Source: Gammaproteobacteria bacterium (lineage in GTDB: Bacteria > Pseudomonadota > Gammaproteobacteria > HK1). Taken from it: a stretch of DNA of 37,303 nucleotides. The stretch lies in NCBI GenBank assembly GCA_022823045.1, contig JAJDXW010000290.1:1-37303 (forward strand), written 5' to 3'. Position 1 is the stretch's first letter. Each line of letters starts with the position of its first letter. The position numbers and the translations under genes are program-made. Below the pieces are notes generated by a model. It had not been told where the DNA came from, ran no database searches, and worked only from the letters and a program-made list of their open reading frames with translations. This document shows, piece by piece, positions 7,165 through 15,279 of the stretch.

Positions 7165-8655
7165 TCAGGATGCTTCGCGGTCGGGCATGAGGCGAGCGCC
7201 GAAGTTCCGCCCGGGGTCCATCTCGCGCACGCTTTGCCCGAGGGGCTCGGCGAGGCGCGGGAGCTCGCACGGCAGGAACTCGCCGCTCCCGCGCTCCACC
7301 TTGAGCTCGCCGTCCTCCACCACCACCCGGCCGCGGCTCGTCACGAACACCGGCCAGCCCTTCACCCGGCGGCCTTCGTAGGGGGTGTAGTCCATGTTGT
7401 CGTGAAGCATGTCGATGGAGATGGTGACCTCGAGGTCCGGGTCCCAGATTGCGAGGTCCGCGTCCGCCCCGACCTTGATGCTGCCCTTCCGGTCCTCCAG
7501 GCCATAGAGGCGGGCCGCGTTCGTCGACGAGAGCTCGACGAAGCGCTGGAGATCGATCCGTCCCGTCCCGACCCCTTCGCTGAAGAGGAGCGGCAGGCGG
7601 ACCTCGATGCCCGGGATCCCGTTCGCGACGTGCTTGAAGTCGGGGTCCGGTCCGTGCGCGAGCTTGCCCGACGAATCGAAGCGGTAGGGGGCGTGGTCCG
7701 AGGAGACGACCTGGAACGTGTCGTTGACGACCCCCCGCCACATCGCCTCGTGGTCCGCCTCGTCGCGGGGCGGAGGGCTGCAGCAGAACTTCGTCCCCTC
7801 CGCTCCGTGCAGGTCGAGGTCCTCCGCGGTGAGGAAGAAGTACTGCGGGCACGTCTCGCCATACACCCGAAGCCCCCGGTCGCGCGCTTCGCGGATCGCC
7901 ACCGCGGCCCGCTCGGTCGAGACGTGGACCACCAGGATCGGGACGTCCATCAGCTCCGAGAGCGAGATGACCCTTCCCGTCGCCTCGCCCTCGGCGAGCG
8001 CCGCGTGGGAGATCGCGTGGAACTTCGCCTGGTAGTTCCCGGCCTCGAGGAGCCGGTCGGTGAGCCACTGAATCATCTCGTGGTTCTCGGCGTGCACCAT
8101 CACCATCGCCCCCTCGCGCCGCGCGAGGGCGAGAACGTTGAGGAGCGAGTAGTCGTCGAGCCGGAGGAGCTCGTAGGTCATGTAGACCTTGAACGACGTG
8201 TAGCCGTCGCGGATGAGGCCCGGCAGCTCCTGCCCCAGCACCTGGGGGGTGGCGTCGGAGATGATGAGGTGGAAGGCGTAGTCGATGACCGCCTTCGGCC
8301 CCGCGCGGTCGTGGTACTCCTCCACGACCGTCCGGAGCGACTGCCCCCGGTGCTGGGCGGCGAAGGGGATGACCGTCGTCGTCCCGCCGAATGCGGCCGA
8401 GACGGTGGCGCTCCAGAAGTCGTCCGCGGTCATGAAGCCCGAGGCGGAGAGCTGCTCGATGTGGCAGTGGCTGTCGATCCCCCCCGGGAGGACGAGCTTG
8501 CCGGCGGCATCGACGACGCGCCCGCCGTCGGCGACCGCCCCGGCAAGGTCCTCGCCGAGGGCCGCGATCCGTCCGTCGCGGACCGCGACGTCGCAGCGCG
8601 CTACGTCCGCCGCGGTCACCACCGTTCCACCCCGGATCACCATGTCGTACGTCAT
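7165..8655 (-). CDS. hydA: D-hydantoinase / dihydropyrimidinase
   Basis: A 496-residue cyclic amidohydrolase that opens hydantoin or dihydropyrimidine rings to N-carbamoyl amino acids without ATP. The binuclear zinc ligands are all visible: His63 and His65 (DSHCHIE), the carboxylated lysine Lys156 (SFKVYMTY), His188 (HAEN), His244 (VVHVST) and Asp320 (SSDHAPY). The C-terminal tail DNMDYTPYEG is typical of the family. The ATG at 8655 follows GGGGGAGAGGG. The gene sits between an acyl-CoA dehydrogenase 109 bases upstream and the D-carbamoylase downstream. That partner favours D-hydantoinase over a purely reductive-pyrimidine role; the two cannot be told apart by motif alone. Confidence 0.93.
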   Translation of the reverse strand: MTYDMVIRGGTVVTAADVARCDVAVRDGRIAALGEDLAGAVADGGRVVDAAGKLVLPGGIDSHCHIEQLSASGFMTADDFWSATVSAAFGGTTTVIPFAAQHRGQSLRTVVEEYHDRAGPKAVIDYAFHLIISDATPQVLGQELPGLIRDGYTSFKVYMTYELLRLDDYSLLNVLALARREGAMVMVHAENHEMIQWLTDRLLEAGNYQAKFHAISHAALAEGEATGRVISLSELMDVPILVVHVSTERAAVAIREARDRGLRVYGETCPQYFFLTAEDLDLHGAEGTKFCCSPPPRDEADHEAMWRGVVNDTFQVVSSDHAPYRFDSSGKLAHGPDPDFKHVANGIPGIEVRLPLLFSEGVGTGRIDLQRFVELSSTNAARLYGLEDRKGSIKVGADADLAIWDPDLEVTISIDMLHDNMDYTPYEGRRVKGWPVFVTSRGRVVVEDGELKVERGSGEFLPCELPRLAEPLGQSVREMDPGRNFGARLMPDREAS

Positions 8656-8666
8656 TTCCCTCTCCC

Positions 8667-8684
8667 CCGGGGTCGACGCCCCGG
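8667..8684 (-). promoter_or_regulatory. hairpin just upstream of the hydantoinase ribosome-binding site
   Basis: CCGGGG-TCGACG-CCCCGG forms a six-pair stem with a six-base loop, directly next to the purine-rich Shine-Dalgarno of the hydantoinase gene. It lies in the 109-base gap after the acyl-CoA dehydrogenase. It could attenuate read-through from the dehydrogenase or limit access to the ribosome-binding site. No T-run follows. Confidence 0.35.
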
Positions 8685-8764
8685 AATCACTCGATGTTCG
8701 CCGCGCTCCCAACGTCCCCGCTTCCCGCGGCGACTCGCGCGCTCCGCCCCGCAGCCGGCCCCCG

Positions 8765-9898
8765 CTACAGCATCCGGCCGATCACGATCTTCTGAACCTC
8801 GCTGGTGCCCTCGTAGATCTGGAGGACGCGCGCGTCCCGGTAGAGCTTCTCGACCGGGAAGTCGCTGAGGTAACCGTAGCCGCCGTGGACCTGGATCGCG
8901 CCCGAGCACACCCGCTCGGCCATCTCCGAGGCGAAGAGCTTGGCCATGGACGCTTCGCGGATGGAGCTCTCACCGACGGCCTCGAGGGCCGCCGCGTGGA
9001 GGTACATCTGGCGCGCCACCTCCACTTCCGTCGCCATCTCCGCGAGCCGGAACGCCACCCCCTGGTGCTCGATGATGGGCTTGCCGAACGCCTCGCGCTC
9101 GCGCGCGTAGTCGCGCGCCGCCTCGAGGGCCGCCCGGGCCGTCCCCACCGCCTGGGCGGCTACCGCGATGCGTCCCGCCGAGAGGTGGCCGAGGGCGATC
9201 CCGAGCCCCGCGCCGGGTTCCCCGAGCACGTCCCCGTCCCCCGCCTCCAGCCCGTCGAGGGCGATCTCGCAGGTGTCGTTGTTGCGGTGCCCGAGCTTGG
9301 ACTCCTTGCGCACGACCCGGTATCCGGGGCGGGCGGTCGGGCAGAGGAAGCAGGTGATCCCCCGTTTCCCCGCCGCAGGGTCGGTCACCGCCACGATCAT
9401 CGCGAGGTCCGCGGTCGAGCCGGCGGTAATGAACGACTTGGTGCCGTCGATGGTCCAGCCGCCGCCGTCCGCCGCCCGGCGCGCGCGGGTGCGGATTGCG
9501 GCCGCATCCGATCCGGTGTGGGGTTCGGTGAGAAGGATCGCCCCGAGGTACTCGCCGCGCGCGAGTTTCGAAAGCCAGGCGTCCTTCTGCGCCGCCGTCC
9601 CGTGCTTCGCGACCGCCGCCGAGACCGGGGAGTTGCTGGCCGCCATCACGTTCGAGACCCCGCAGTCGGCGGACGCGATCTCCTCCATCGCGAGCACGTA
9701 CGAGACGAAGTCGGCCCCGGCGCCGCCATGTTCGGGCGGGACGCAGACCCCCATCAGCCCGACCTCGCCCATGCGGCGATAGAGGTCGCGCGGCGGACCC
9801 CCGTCGCGTTCCCAAGCCGCCGCATGGGGCGCGATCTCGCCTTGCGCGAACGCCCGCGCGGTGTCCCGGATCGCGCGCTGCTCCTCGGTCAGCAGCAT
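8765..9898 (-). CDS. acyl-CoA dehydrogenase
   Basis: A 377-residue FAD-dependent acyl-CoA dehydrogenase of normal family length, introducing a 2,3 double bond into an acyl-CoA. Visible signatures are LTEPHTGSDAAA, TKSFITAGS, REAFGKPIIEHQGV and IQVHGGYGYL. The C-terminal IYEGTSEVQ has Glu363 as catalytic base, the position used by short/medium-chain enzymes. The ATG at 9898 starts MLLTEEQRAIRDTARAFA. The gene heads the minus-strand set ending in the carbamoylase and is divergent from the acyl-CoA synthetase 115 bases away. Together they suggest activation and beta-oxidation of a carboxylic acid freed from the island's substrate. Chain-length preference is not readable. Confidence 0.95.
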   Translation of the reverse strand: MLLTEEQRAIRDTARAFAQGEIAPHAAAWERDGGPPRDLYRRMGEVGLMGVCVPPEHGGAGADFVSYVLAMEEIASADCGVSNVMAASNSPVSAAVAKHGTAAQKDAWLSKLARGEYLGAILLTEPHTGSDAAAIRTRARRAADGGGWTIDGTKSFITAGSTADLAMIVAVTDPAAGKRGITCFLCPTARPGYRVVRKESKLGHRNNDTCEIALDGLEAGDGDVLGEPGAGLGIALGHLSAGRIAVAAQAVGTARAALEAARDYAREREAFGKPIIEHQGVAFRLAEMATEVEVARQMYLHAAALEAVGESSIREASMAKLFASEMAERVCSGAIQVHGGYGYLSDFPVEKLYRDARVLQIYEGTSEVQKIVIGRML

Positions 9899-9931
9899 GG
9901 AGCCTTCCCGTCTCCTCGTCTCCTCCTCTCC

Positions 9932-9965
9932 GGACCGAATGCTATATGCTGGCCGGGCGCGGTCC
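9932..9965. promoter_or_regulatory. divergent promoter region with inverted repeat
   Basis: The 115-base gap between the divergent acyl-CoA dehydrogenase and acyl-CoA synthetase holds an A/T-containing core (TGCTATATGCT at 9940-9950) in otherwise GC-rich DNA. An inverted repeat GGACCG (9932-9937) / CGGTCC (9960-9965) flanks it. The core could supply a -10 element on either strand and the repeat a regulator site. No convincing -35 hexamer was found. Confidence 0.35.
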
Positions 9966-10013
9966 AACCACGGCCCGCGCATCCCTTCGAGATTCGAGAC
10001 ACGGAGCGACACG

Positions 10014-11651
10014 ATGCACCTGCCGGACATGACGGACTACGAGGAAACCTGCCGGCAGGTTCGATTCGAGGCTCCCGAGCACTACAACTTCGGGTTCGAT
10101 CTCATCGACGCCCGTGCGGAGACGGCCGACAAGACGGCCTGCGTCGCGGTCGACGCACCCGGCGAGGCGATCACCGCGTTCACCTTCGGCGACCTCGCCC
10201 GCTCCTCGAACCGGTTCGCGAACGTCCTCCGGGAGCTCGGCGCCCGGCGCGGAGACCTTGCCTACGTGATGATCCCCCGCATCCCCGCCTGGTACGACGT
10301 GCTCATCGGGTGCGCCAAGGCGGGGGTCGTCGCGATGCCGGCGACGAGCCTCCTTACCCCGAGGGACATCGAGTACCGGGTCAACGCATCGCGGGCCCGC
10401 TTCGCGATCGTGACCGACGACAACGCCGACAAGGTCGACGCGGTCCGCGCCGCCTGCCCGTCCCTCGAGCGACTCGTCGTCGTCTCCCGGCGGGGCGGCT
10501 CCGAGTCGCGCCCGGGCTGGACGGATCTCCGCGCGGCGATGGACGCCGCCCCGGCGAGCTTCGCGCCCGAGCGCCCCACCCGCGCTGACGAGCCGATGCT
10601 CGTCTACTTCACCTCCGGCACGACCTCCATGCCGAAGATGGTCCCCCGCAACCACGGCTACGCCCTCGCCCACGCGCTGACCGGCCGATACTGGATGGAC
10701 CTTCGCGAGGACGACGTCCACTGGACGCTCTCGGACACCGGCTGGGCGAAGGCCGCGTGGGGCGTCCTGTTCGCCCCCTGGCAGATGGGAGCCGCCATCG
10801 TGCTCCACGACGCCGAAGGGTTCGACGCCGACCTGCACCTCCGGCTCATCGGCCGGCTCGGGGTAACCACGTTCTGCGCGCCGCCGACCGTCTACCGGAT
10901 GTTCGCGCAGATGGACCTCGACGGATACGACCTCGGGTCGCTCCGCCACTCTCTCGGGGCGGGCGAGCCGCTCAACCCCGAGGTCATCAAGGTCTGGGAG
11001 GAGGTGACCGGAAACGTCATTCGCGACGGCTACGGCCAGACCGAGTCCATCAACCTTCTCGCGAACTATCCGGCCCTCCCCGTCCGCCACGGCTCGATGG
11101 GGAAGCCCGTCCCGGGCTTCGACATCGACGTGGTGGACGACGACGGGGCGCGCCTCGGGCCGGGCGAGATCGGCCACATCGCGGTGCGCGTGGACGGCGC
11201 GTCGCGCCCCCCCGGCCTCTTCGATGGCTACATCAATGCCCCGGAGACCAACGAGACCGCCTTCCGGCACGGGTGGTACTACACCGGCGACACCGCCACC
11301 CGGGACGAGGATGGCTACTTCTGGTTCGTGGGCCGGGCGGACGACATCATCAGCTCGGCGAGCTACCGGATCAGCCCCTTCGAGGTGGAGAGCGCCCTGC
11401 TCGAGCACCCGGCGGTGGCGGAGTCAGCAGTGGTGGGACAGCCCGACGAGCTTCGAGGCGAGATCGTCAAGGCCTACGTCGTGCTCGCGGAGAGCTACGA
11501 GCCGTCACCCGCCCTCGGGACCGAGATCCAGGACTTCGTGAAGGAGCTAACCGCTCCCTACAAGTACCCGCGCGAGATCGAATTCCGTCCCGCCCTCCCC
11601 AAGACCATCTCGGGCAAGATCCGGCGGGTCGAGCTGCGCGCGGAGTCCTGA
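10014..11651 (+). CDS. acyl-CoA synthetase (AMP-forming), medium-chain/benzoate-CoA-ligase type
   Basis: A 545-residue ANL-superfamily ligase that makes an acyl-adenylate and then an acyl-CoA. The ATP-binding loop is YFTSGTTSMPKM (from Tyr198). DGYGQTES, YYTGD and the hinge/A8 region DDIISSASYRISPFEVE follow, and the catalytic lysine of A10 is Lys535 (ISGKIRR). ISSASYRISP and SDTGWAKAAWG are features of the MACS/benzoate-CoA ligase branch rather than long-chain FadD. GGAG sits eight bases before the ATG. It is transcribed away from the acyl-CoA dehydrogenase and probably shares control with it. The acid it activates is unknown: medium-chain, branched or aromatic are all possible. Confidence 0.93.
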   Translation: MHLPDMTDYEETCRQVRFEAPEHYNFGFDLIDARAETADKTACVAVDAPGEAITAFTFGDLARSSNRFANVLRELGARRGDLAYVMIPRIPAWYDVLIGCAKAGVVAMPATSLLTPRDIEYRVNASRARFAIVTDDNADKVDAVRAACPSLERLVVVSRRGGSESRPGWTDLRAAMDAAPASFAPERPTRADEPMLVYFTSGTTSMPKMVPRNHGYALAHALTGRYWMDLREDDVHWTLSDTGWAKAAWGVLFAPWQMGAAIVLHDAEGFDADLHLRLIGRLGVTTFCAPPTVYRMFAQMDLDGYDLGSLRHSLGAGEPLNPEVIKVWEEVTGNVIRDGYGQTESINLLANYPALPVRHGSMGKPVPGFDIDVVDDDGARLGPGEIGHIAVRVDGASRPPGLFDGYINAPETNETAFRHGWYYTGDTATRDEDGYFWFVGRADDIISSASYRISPFEVESALLEHPAVAESAVVGQPDELRGEIVKAYVVLAESYEPSPALGTEIQDFVKELTAPYKYPREIEFRPALPKTISGKIRRVELRAES

Positions 11652-11686
11652 CTCCCGATTCTGCACCTCGTTTCCGGCGCCGCCGT

Positions 11687-12607
11687 TCAGTCGGGGGCCC
11701 AGATCATGGTCATCCGGGCGCCGTCGGGTCCGAGCTCGAGCTCCGCCCGCACCCCGAGAGGCACCGCCCGCGCGGTCGCGCCGTGTCCGAAGGGGGCGCC
11801 GGCCAGCACCGGGACCCGCATCCGTTCCGCGAAGCGGGCGACAACCTCGGTGCCCGTGAACCTCCCGTCCGGCTCGCGGCCGCCGGTGAACTGTCCGAAC
11901 ACGAGCGCCCGGACCCCGCGCAGGATGCCCGCCTGGACGAGCTGCACCAGCATGCGGTCGATGGCGTAGCCGCGCTCGCCGGTGTCCTCCACCATGAGAA
12001 TGCACCCCGCCGGTCGCACGCTCCACGGCGTGCCGACGAGCGACTGGATCGTCTTCAGGTTGCCGCCGACGAGGGTCCCGCCGACCGAGCGCGCACGGCG
12101 GGCGGCCGGGTTGAGGGGACGCAGCCGCACGGAGAGGCGAGAGGTCCGGCCGGCGACCATCCGGCACAGCTCGCCGAGGGATCTCTGCGACAATCGCCCG
12201 CTCCCGAGATCGGCAAGGGTCGCCGCATGCAGGGTTGGCCAGCGCCAGTGCTGATTGATGAACACGTGCAGCGCGGTGAGGTCGCTGAACCCGACGAGCA
12301 GCTTGGGCCGCGCGGGCACCGGCTCTCGCGCGAGCCGCGGCAGGAGACGCTGGCTGCCGTAGCCGCCGCGAACGCACCAGACCACCCGCGAGTCGGCACT
12401 GTGCAGGGCGCGGCTGAGGGCGCGGTGGCGCGATGCGTCAGGGGCGGCGACGATGCCGGAGCTCTCGAAGAGGCCGGGGGGCACGCGGGGGCGGAACCCC
12501 CACCCTTCAAGCACCGCGACCCCCGCGGCGAACGCCTCCGGGCTGCATGCGGAGGCGGGGGCGACGACGTCGATCACGTCGCCGGGGCGAGCGTGAGGGA
12601 CGCGCAC
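11687..12607 (-). CDS. ldcA: S66 peptidase, muramoyltetrapeptide LD-carboxypeptidase
   Basis: A 306-residue serine peptidase of family S66 (LdcA/MccF). In murein recycling it removes the terminal D-Ala from cytoplasmic tetrapeptides. The triad is Ser108 (VGFSDLTALH), Glu207 (MVEDTGER) and His275 (PFGHGATAR), close to the spacing in LdcA. Other family blocks are CVRGGYGS and GGTLVGGNL. The start is a GTG at 12607, six bases after the stop of the MlaC-like gene, implying translational coupling; no ATG exists before the fold. No signal peptide is present. An MccF-like immunity role against peptide-nucleotide antibiotics is the alternative, but there is no microcin gene nearby. Confidence 0.9.
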   Translation of the reverse strand: MRVPHARPGDVIDVVAPASACSPEAFAAGVAVLEGWGFRPRVPPGLFESSGIVAAPDASRHRALSRALHSADSRVVWCVRGGYGSQRLLPRLAREPVPARPKLLVGFSDLTALHVFINQHWRWPTLHAATLADLGSGRLSQRSLGELCRMVAGRTSRLSVRLRPLNPAARRARSVGGTLVGGNLKTIQSLVGTPWSVRPAGCILMVEDTGERGYAIDRMLVQLVQAGILRGVRALVFGQFTGGREPDGRFTGTEVVARFAERMRVPVLAGAPFGHGATARAVPLGVRAELELGPDGARMTMIWAPD

Positions 12608-12613
12608 GCGGGT

Positions 12614-13243
12614 TCAGCCTCGCGCGCTCGCCGCCCTGTTCTTTCGCTCGAGAAGCTGCTCGACGAGGCTCGCGAAGCCGTCCCTGCGGATTACCGCCTC
12701 GAACTCCTGCCGCTGGACGAGGACCAGACTGACCCCCGCGACCGAGAGATCGATGATCCGGATGCCATCCCCGACGGACCGGATCCGCCAATCGGCCTCG
12801 ATCCAGTCGCCCGTGTCGGACAGGAGCTCCGACTTGACGACGACGTCACGCTTTCCGCGAGGACGTGCACCGAGGACCCGCAGGTGGTCGCGGCTGTACT
12901 TCGCGATGTGCGGAAGATAGACCTCGACCACGAACTCGGGGAACAGCTCCCGGAACCGGTGCCGCTGACCTTCGTCGAGCTTCCGCCAGTACCGCCCGAG
13001 CACGGCGCGGGAGATGAAGTCGATGTCGAAGGCCGAACGAATGAGAGCGTCCATCGCCTCGTTGCGCGCCGCTTCGTCGGACTCGTGCATCGCCCACGTC
13101 CGGACCGCTTCGTCGGCGAGCCTCTCGACGAATGCCTGCGACTCGTCGAGCCCGGGTCGGTCCGCCGCTCCGGAGGGCGTCGCGACGATGACCGCCACGA
13201 TCGCGGCGACCACCGCACCGTGCCGTGGCGCGAAAAGGTTCAT
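12614..13243 (-). CDS. MlaC/Ttg2D-family periplasmic phospholipid-binding protein
   Basis: A 209-residue exported protein of the MlaC/Ttg2D (toluene tolerance) family, which carries phospholipids across the periplasm. The ATG at 13243 gives a clear signal peptide: MNLFAPRHGAV, a hydrophobic stretch and ATPSGAA just before the mature protein. Family features include ISRAVLGRYWRKL, RFRELFPEFVVEVY, WRIRSVGDGIRIIDLSVAGVSLVLVQR, and a conserved FASLVEQL end. None of the partner mla genes (permease, ATPase, MCE protein, lipoprotein) is in the window, so this is an orphan copy. It could be an auxiliary or HpnM-type member rather than the core MlaC. It is followed by the LD-carboxypeptidase gene six bases on. 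Confidence 0.88.
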   Translation of the reverse strand: MNLFAPRHGAVVAAIVAVIVATPSGAADRPGLDESQAFVERLADEAVRTWAMHESDEAARNEAMDALIRSAFDIDFISRAVLGRYWRKLDEGQRHRFRELFPEFVVEVYLPHIAKYSRDHLRVLGARPRGKRDVVVKSELLSDTGDWIEADWRIRSVGDGIRIIDLSVAGVSLVLVQRQEFEAVIRRDGFASLVEQLLERKNRAASARG

Positions 13244-13579
13244 CCATCCGGTCGTTCCCCGCACAACGCGCTCCCTAGACTCCTCGAGGAGCCCCGATCT
13301 TTGCAGATGAGTCAAGTTTGTAAAGCGGTTTCATGGGCGAGACGTTCGAGGCTGCGGCGAGAAGGGATGCCTGCGTTCCTCCTGGTTGGGCGCTCCGCGA
13401 GTTCGCGAGAAGTCGGATGGCTTCCAACATGTTTCGTCCGTCCGAGGCGCAGCCTCGCCAGTGAGAGGTTCCCAGGAATCCGACGGCGCGATCTTACGCG
13501 CGCGCCGGGCAGCCCGCACCCCGCTCCACGACCGCGCTTCCCCCCGTCGCTATTCCATGCTGCCTCGTAGAGTTGCGGC
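13244..13579. other. 336-base intergenic region between divergent mlaC-like and MATE genes
   Basis: No convincing gene is seen. Two small symmetric elements stand out: the perfect palindrome CTCCTCGAGGAG at 13280-13291, in the leader of the mlaC-like gene, and CGCGA-GT-TCGCG at 13396-13407. The segment around 13305-13330 is less GC-rich and has TTGACT on the minus strand, a candidate -35 for the mlaC-like gene with no clear -10. Promoters for both genes must lie here. Confidence 0.5.
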
Positions 13580-14929
13580 TTGAACCTGCGCTCCCACCTG
13601 CGGGCGACGCTCCGGCTCGCGGCGCCGGTGATGATCAGCCGGCTCGGGATCCTCACCATCGTTGCGGCGGATACCGCCATGACCGGCTGGGCCGGCACCC
13701 GAGAGCTTGCCGCCTACGCCATCTCCGCCGCCCCCCACACCCCTCTGCTCCTTATCGGCGTGGGACTTTGCACCGGCACCATCGTGCTCGCTTCCCAGGC
13801 GGAGGGAGCGGGAAAATTTCGCGAGTCCGGCTTCATCCTGCGGGCCGCTTGGCGACAGGCCTGGATCGCGGGGGTCGTCCTGCTCGGCCTTTTCCATACC
13901 GGCGAATGGTCGCTGCTCGCCCTCGGGCAGAGCCCCGCGCTCGCCATCGAAGGGGCCGAGGTGCTCGCCATGTTCGGCTGGGGCATGCCGGCCGTCCTCC
14001 TGTTCGCGGCGACCACCATGTTCCTCGAATCGATCGGACGCCCGCTGCCCGGCATGGTCTTCATGCTGGTCTCGAACGTGGCGAACGTCGCCCTCAACTG
14101 GTTGTTCATCTACGGGCATCTCGGTGCGCCCGAGATGGGGGCGGAGGGCGCCGCGCTCGCCACCACCATCGCCCGCTGGGTGGGCACCGGAGGGATCCTT
14201 GTCTGGGTGTATGCAACGCTCGGCGCTTCCCGGCTCGGTGCGCGTCCCGGACGCCTCACGCTCGGAAGGAACCGGCGGCGGCGCGCTCACCGGGCCGGGC
14301 GGCGGCTCCTCGCCGTCGGCATTCCGATCGGACTGGCCCACGGGTTCGAAGCGGGCGCGTTCGCGTCACTCACGATCTTCGCCGGTTGGCTCGGCGGCTT
14401 GGAGGTGGCCGCCTACGGCATCGTGCTCAATCTCTTCGCCCTGCCCTTCATGCCGGCCCTCGGCCTTTCCACCGCCGCCAACGTCCGGGTGGGCCAGGCA
14501 TACGGGCGGCGCGATCGGGAGGGTGCGCGGGAGGCGGCATGGGCCGCTTTCCGCATCATCCTCTTCCTGCAGTTGGCAATCGGACTCGGCTACGCACTCT
14601 TCGCGGGATTTCTCGCCGGGCTCTACACCGGCGAGGCGGCGGTGCTCGCGATCGCGATCCCCGCCGTCCGGGTCGCGGGGCTCGCGCTCCTCCCGGACGC
14701 GCTCCAGGTGGTGCTGGTCGGGTGCCTGCGCGGGCTTTCCGACGTCTGGCCGGCCACCGTCCTCCTGATGGCCGCCTTCTGGGGAACGATGGTCCCGTCC
14801 GCGTGGTGGCTGGGCGTGTACCTGGAGCTCGGCGCCCCCGGCCTCGTGGCCTCCGTCGGCATCGGCTGCGTCTTTGCCGTCGCCCTCCTCGCGCTCCGCT
14901 TCCGGCTTGTCGTCGCCCGGGCAATCTGA
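13580..14929 (+). CDS. MATE-family multidrug/toxin exporter (DinF/NorM type)
   Basis: A 449-residue inner-membrane exporter with the expected dozen hydrophobic helices and MatE repeats. It starts LRLAAPVMISRLGILTIVAADTAMTGWAG and has GVGLCTGTIVLASQAEGAG, LGLSTAANVRVGQAYGRRD and LVGCLRGLSDVWPA. The start must be the TTG at 13580. An in-frame TAG lies at 13568-13570, and the next in-frame ATG would remove part of the first helix. Substrate and coupling ion (Na+ or H+) are not evident. The gene stands alone, divergent from the mlaC-like gene and upstream of a 350-base gap. Confidence 0.9.
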   Translation: MNLRSHLRATLRLAAPVMISRLGILTIVAADTAMTGWAGTRELAAYAISAAPHTPLLLIGVGLCTGTIVLASQAEGAGKFRESGFILRAAWRQAWIAGVVLLGLFHTGEWSLLALGQSPALAIEGAEVLAMFGWGMPAVLLFAATTMFLESIGRPLPGMVFMLVSNVANVALNWLFIYGHLGAPEMGAEGAALATTIARWVGTGGILVWVYATLGASRLGARPGRLTLGRNRRRRAHRAGRRLLAVGIPIGLAHGFEAGAFASLTIFAGWLGGLEVAAYGIVLNLFALPFMPALGLSTAANVRVGQAYGRRDREGAREAAWAAFRIILFLQLAIGLGYALFAGFLAGLYTGEAAVLAIAIPAVRVAGLALLPDALQVVLVGCLRGLSDVWPATVLLMAAFWGTMVPSAWWLGVYLELGAPGLVASVGIGCVFAVALLALRFRLVVARAI

Positions 14930-15279
14930 GCCGGAACCGGGAAGTCCTCCGTATCGCGACCGGAAAACCGGGCCGTGCAGGCGGTATGATCCGTTGGACC
15001 GGGTGAACGTCGGCCAGGGTCCCGAAGGACACGCCTCGATGCCGGGGAATCCGGCCGGCCGGCCCAGCCGCCGGAGCCCGTGCCAGAAGGTCGCCATGTT
15101 CCGCCACTGCCCCTCCGCAAGCGGCCCCGGCCACCGCAGCGCTCCGGCCCTTGCAGACCACCCCACCCGGGCGGTCGAAGGCGAGATCCTCCTCGGTTTC
15201 GCCGGTCATGGCGGCACTCGACCGACGCCTCCATCAACCACCGGACCAGGTCGTTCGGGGTCGAGATCCCCGGACCGGA
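14930..15279. other. 350-base region between the MATE gene and yhdP, possible decayed gene on the minus strand
   Basis: No intact gene is recognised. On the minus strand, three consecutive stretches in different frames have protein-like composition and high third-position GC: from an ATG at 15315 (MSLAAHLGLIPHSGPG), from an ATG at 15209 (MTGETEEDLAFDRPGG), and about 15130-15010 (WRNMATFWHGLRRLGRP). This is what a gene broken by two frameshifts would look like. I cannot name a family, and in DNA this GC-rich such stretches can arise by chance. The yhdP promoter should also be here. CGGGG-TCGAGAT-CCCCG near 15257-15273 is a small hairpin. Confidence 0.3.
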
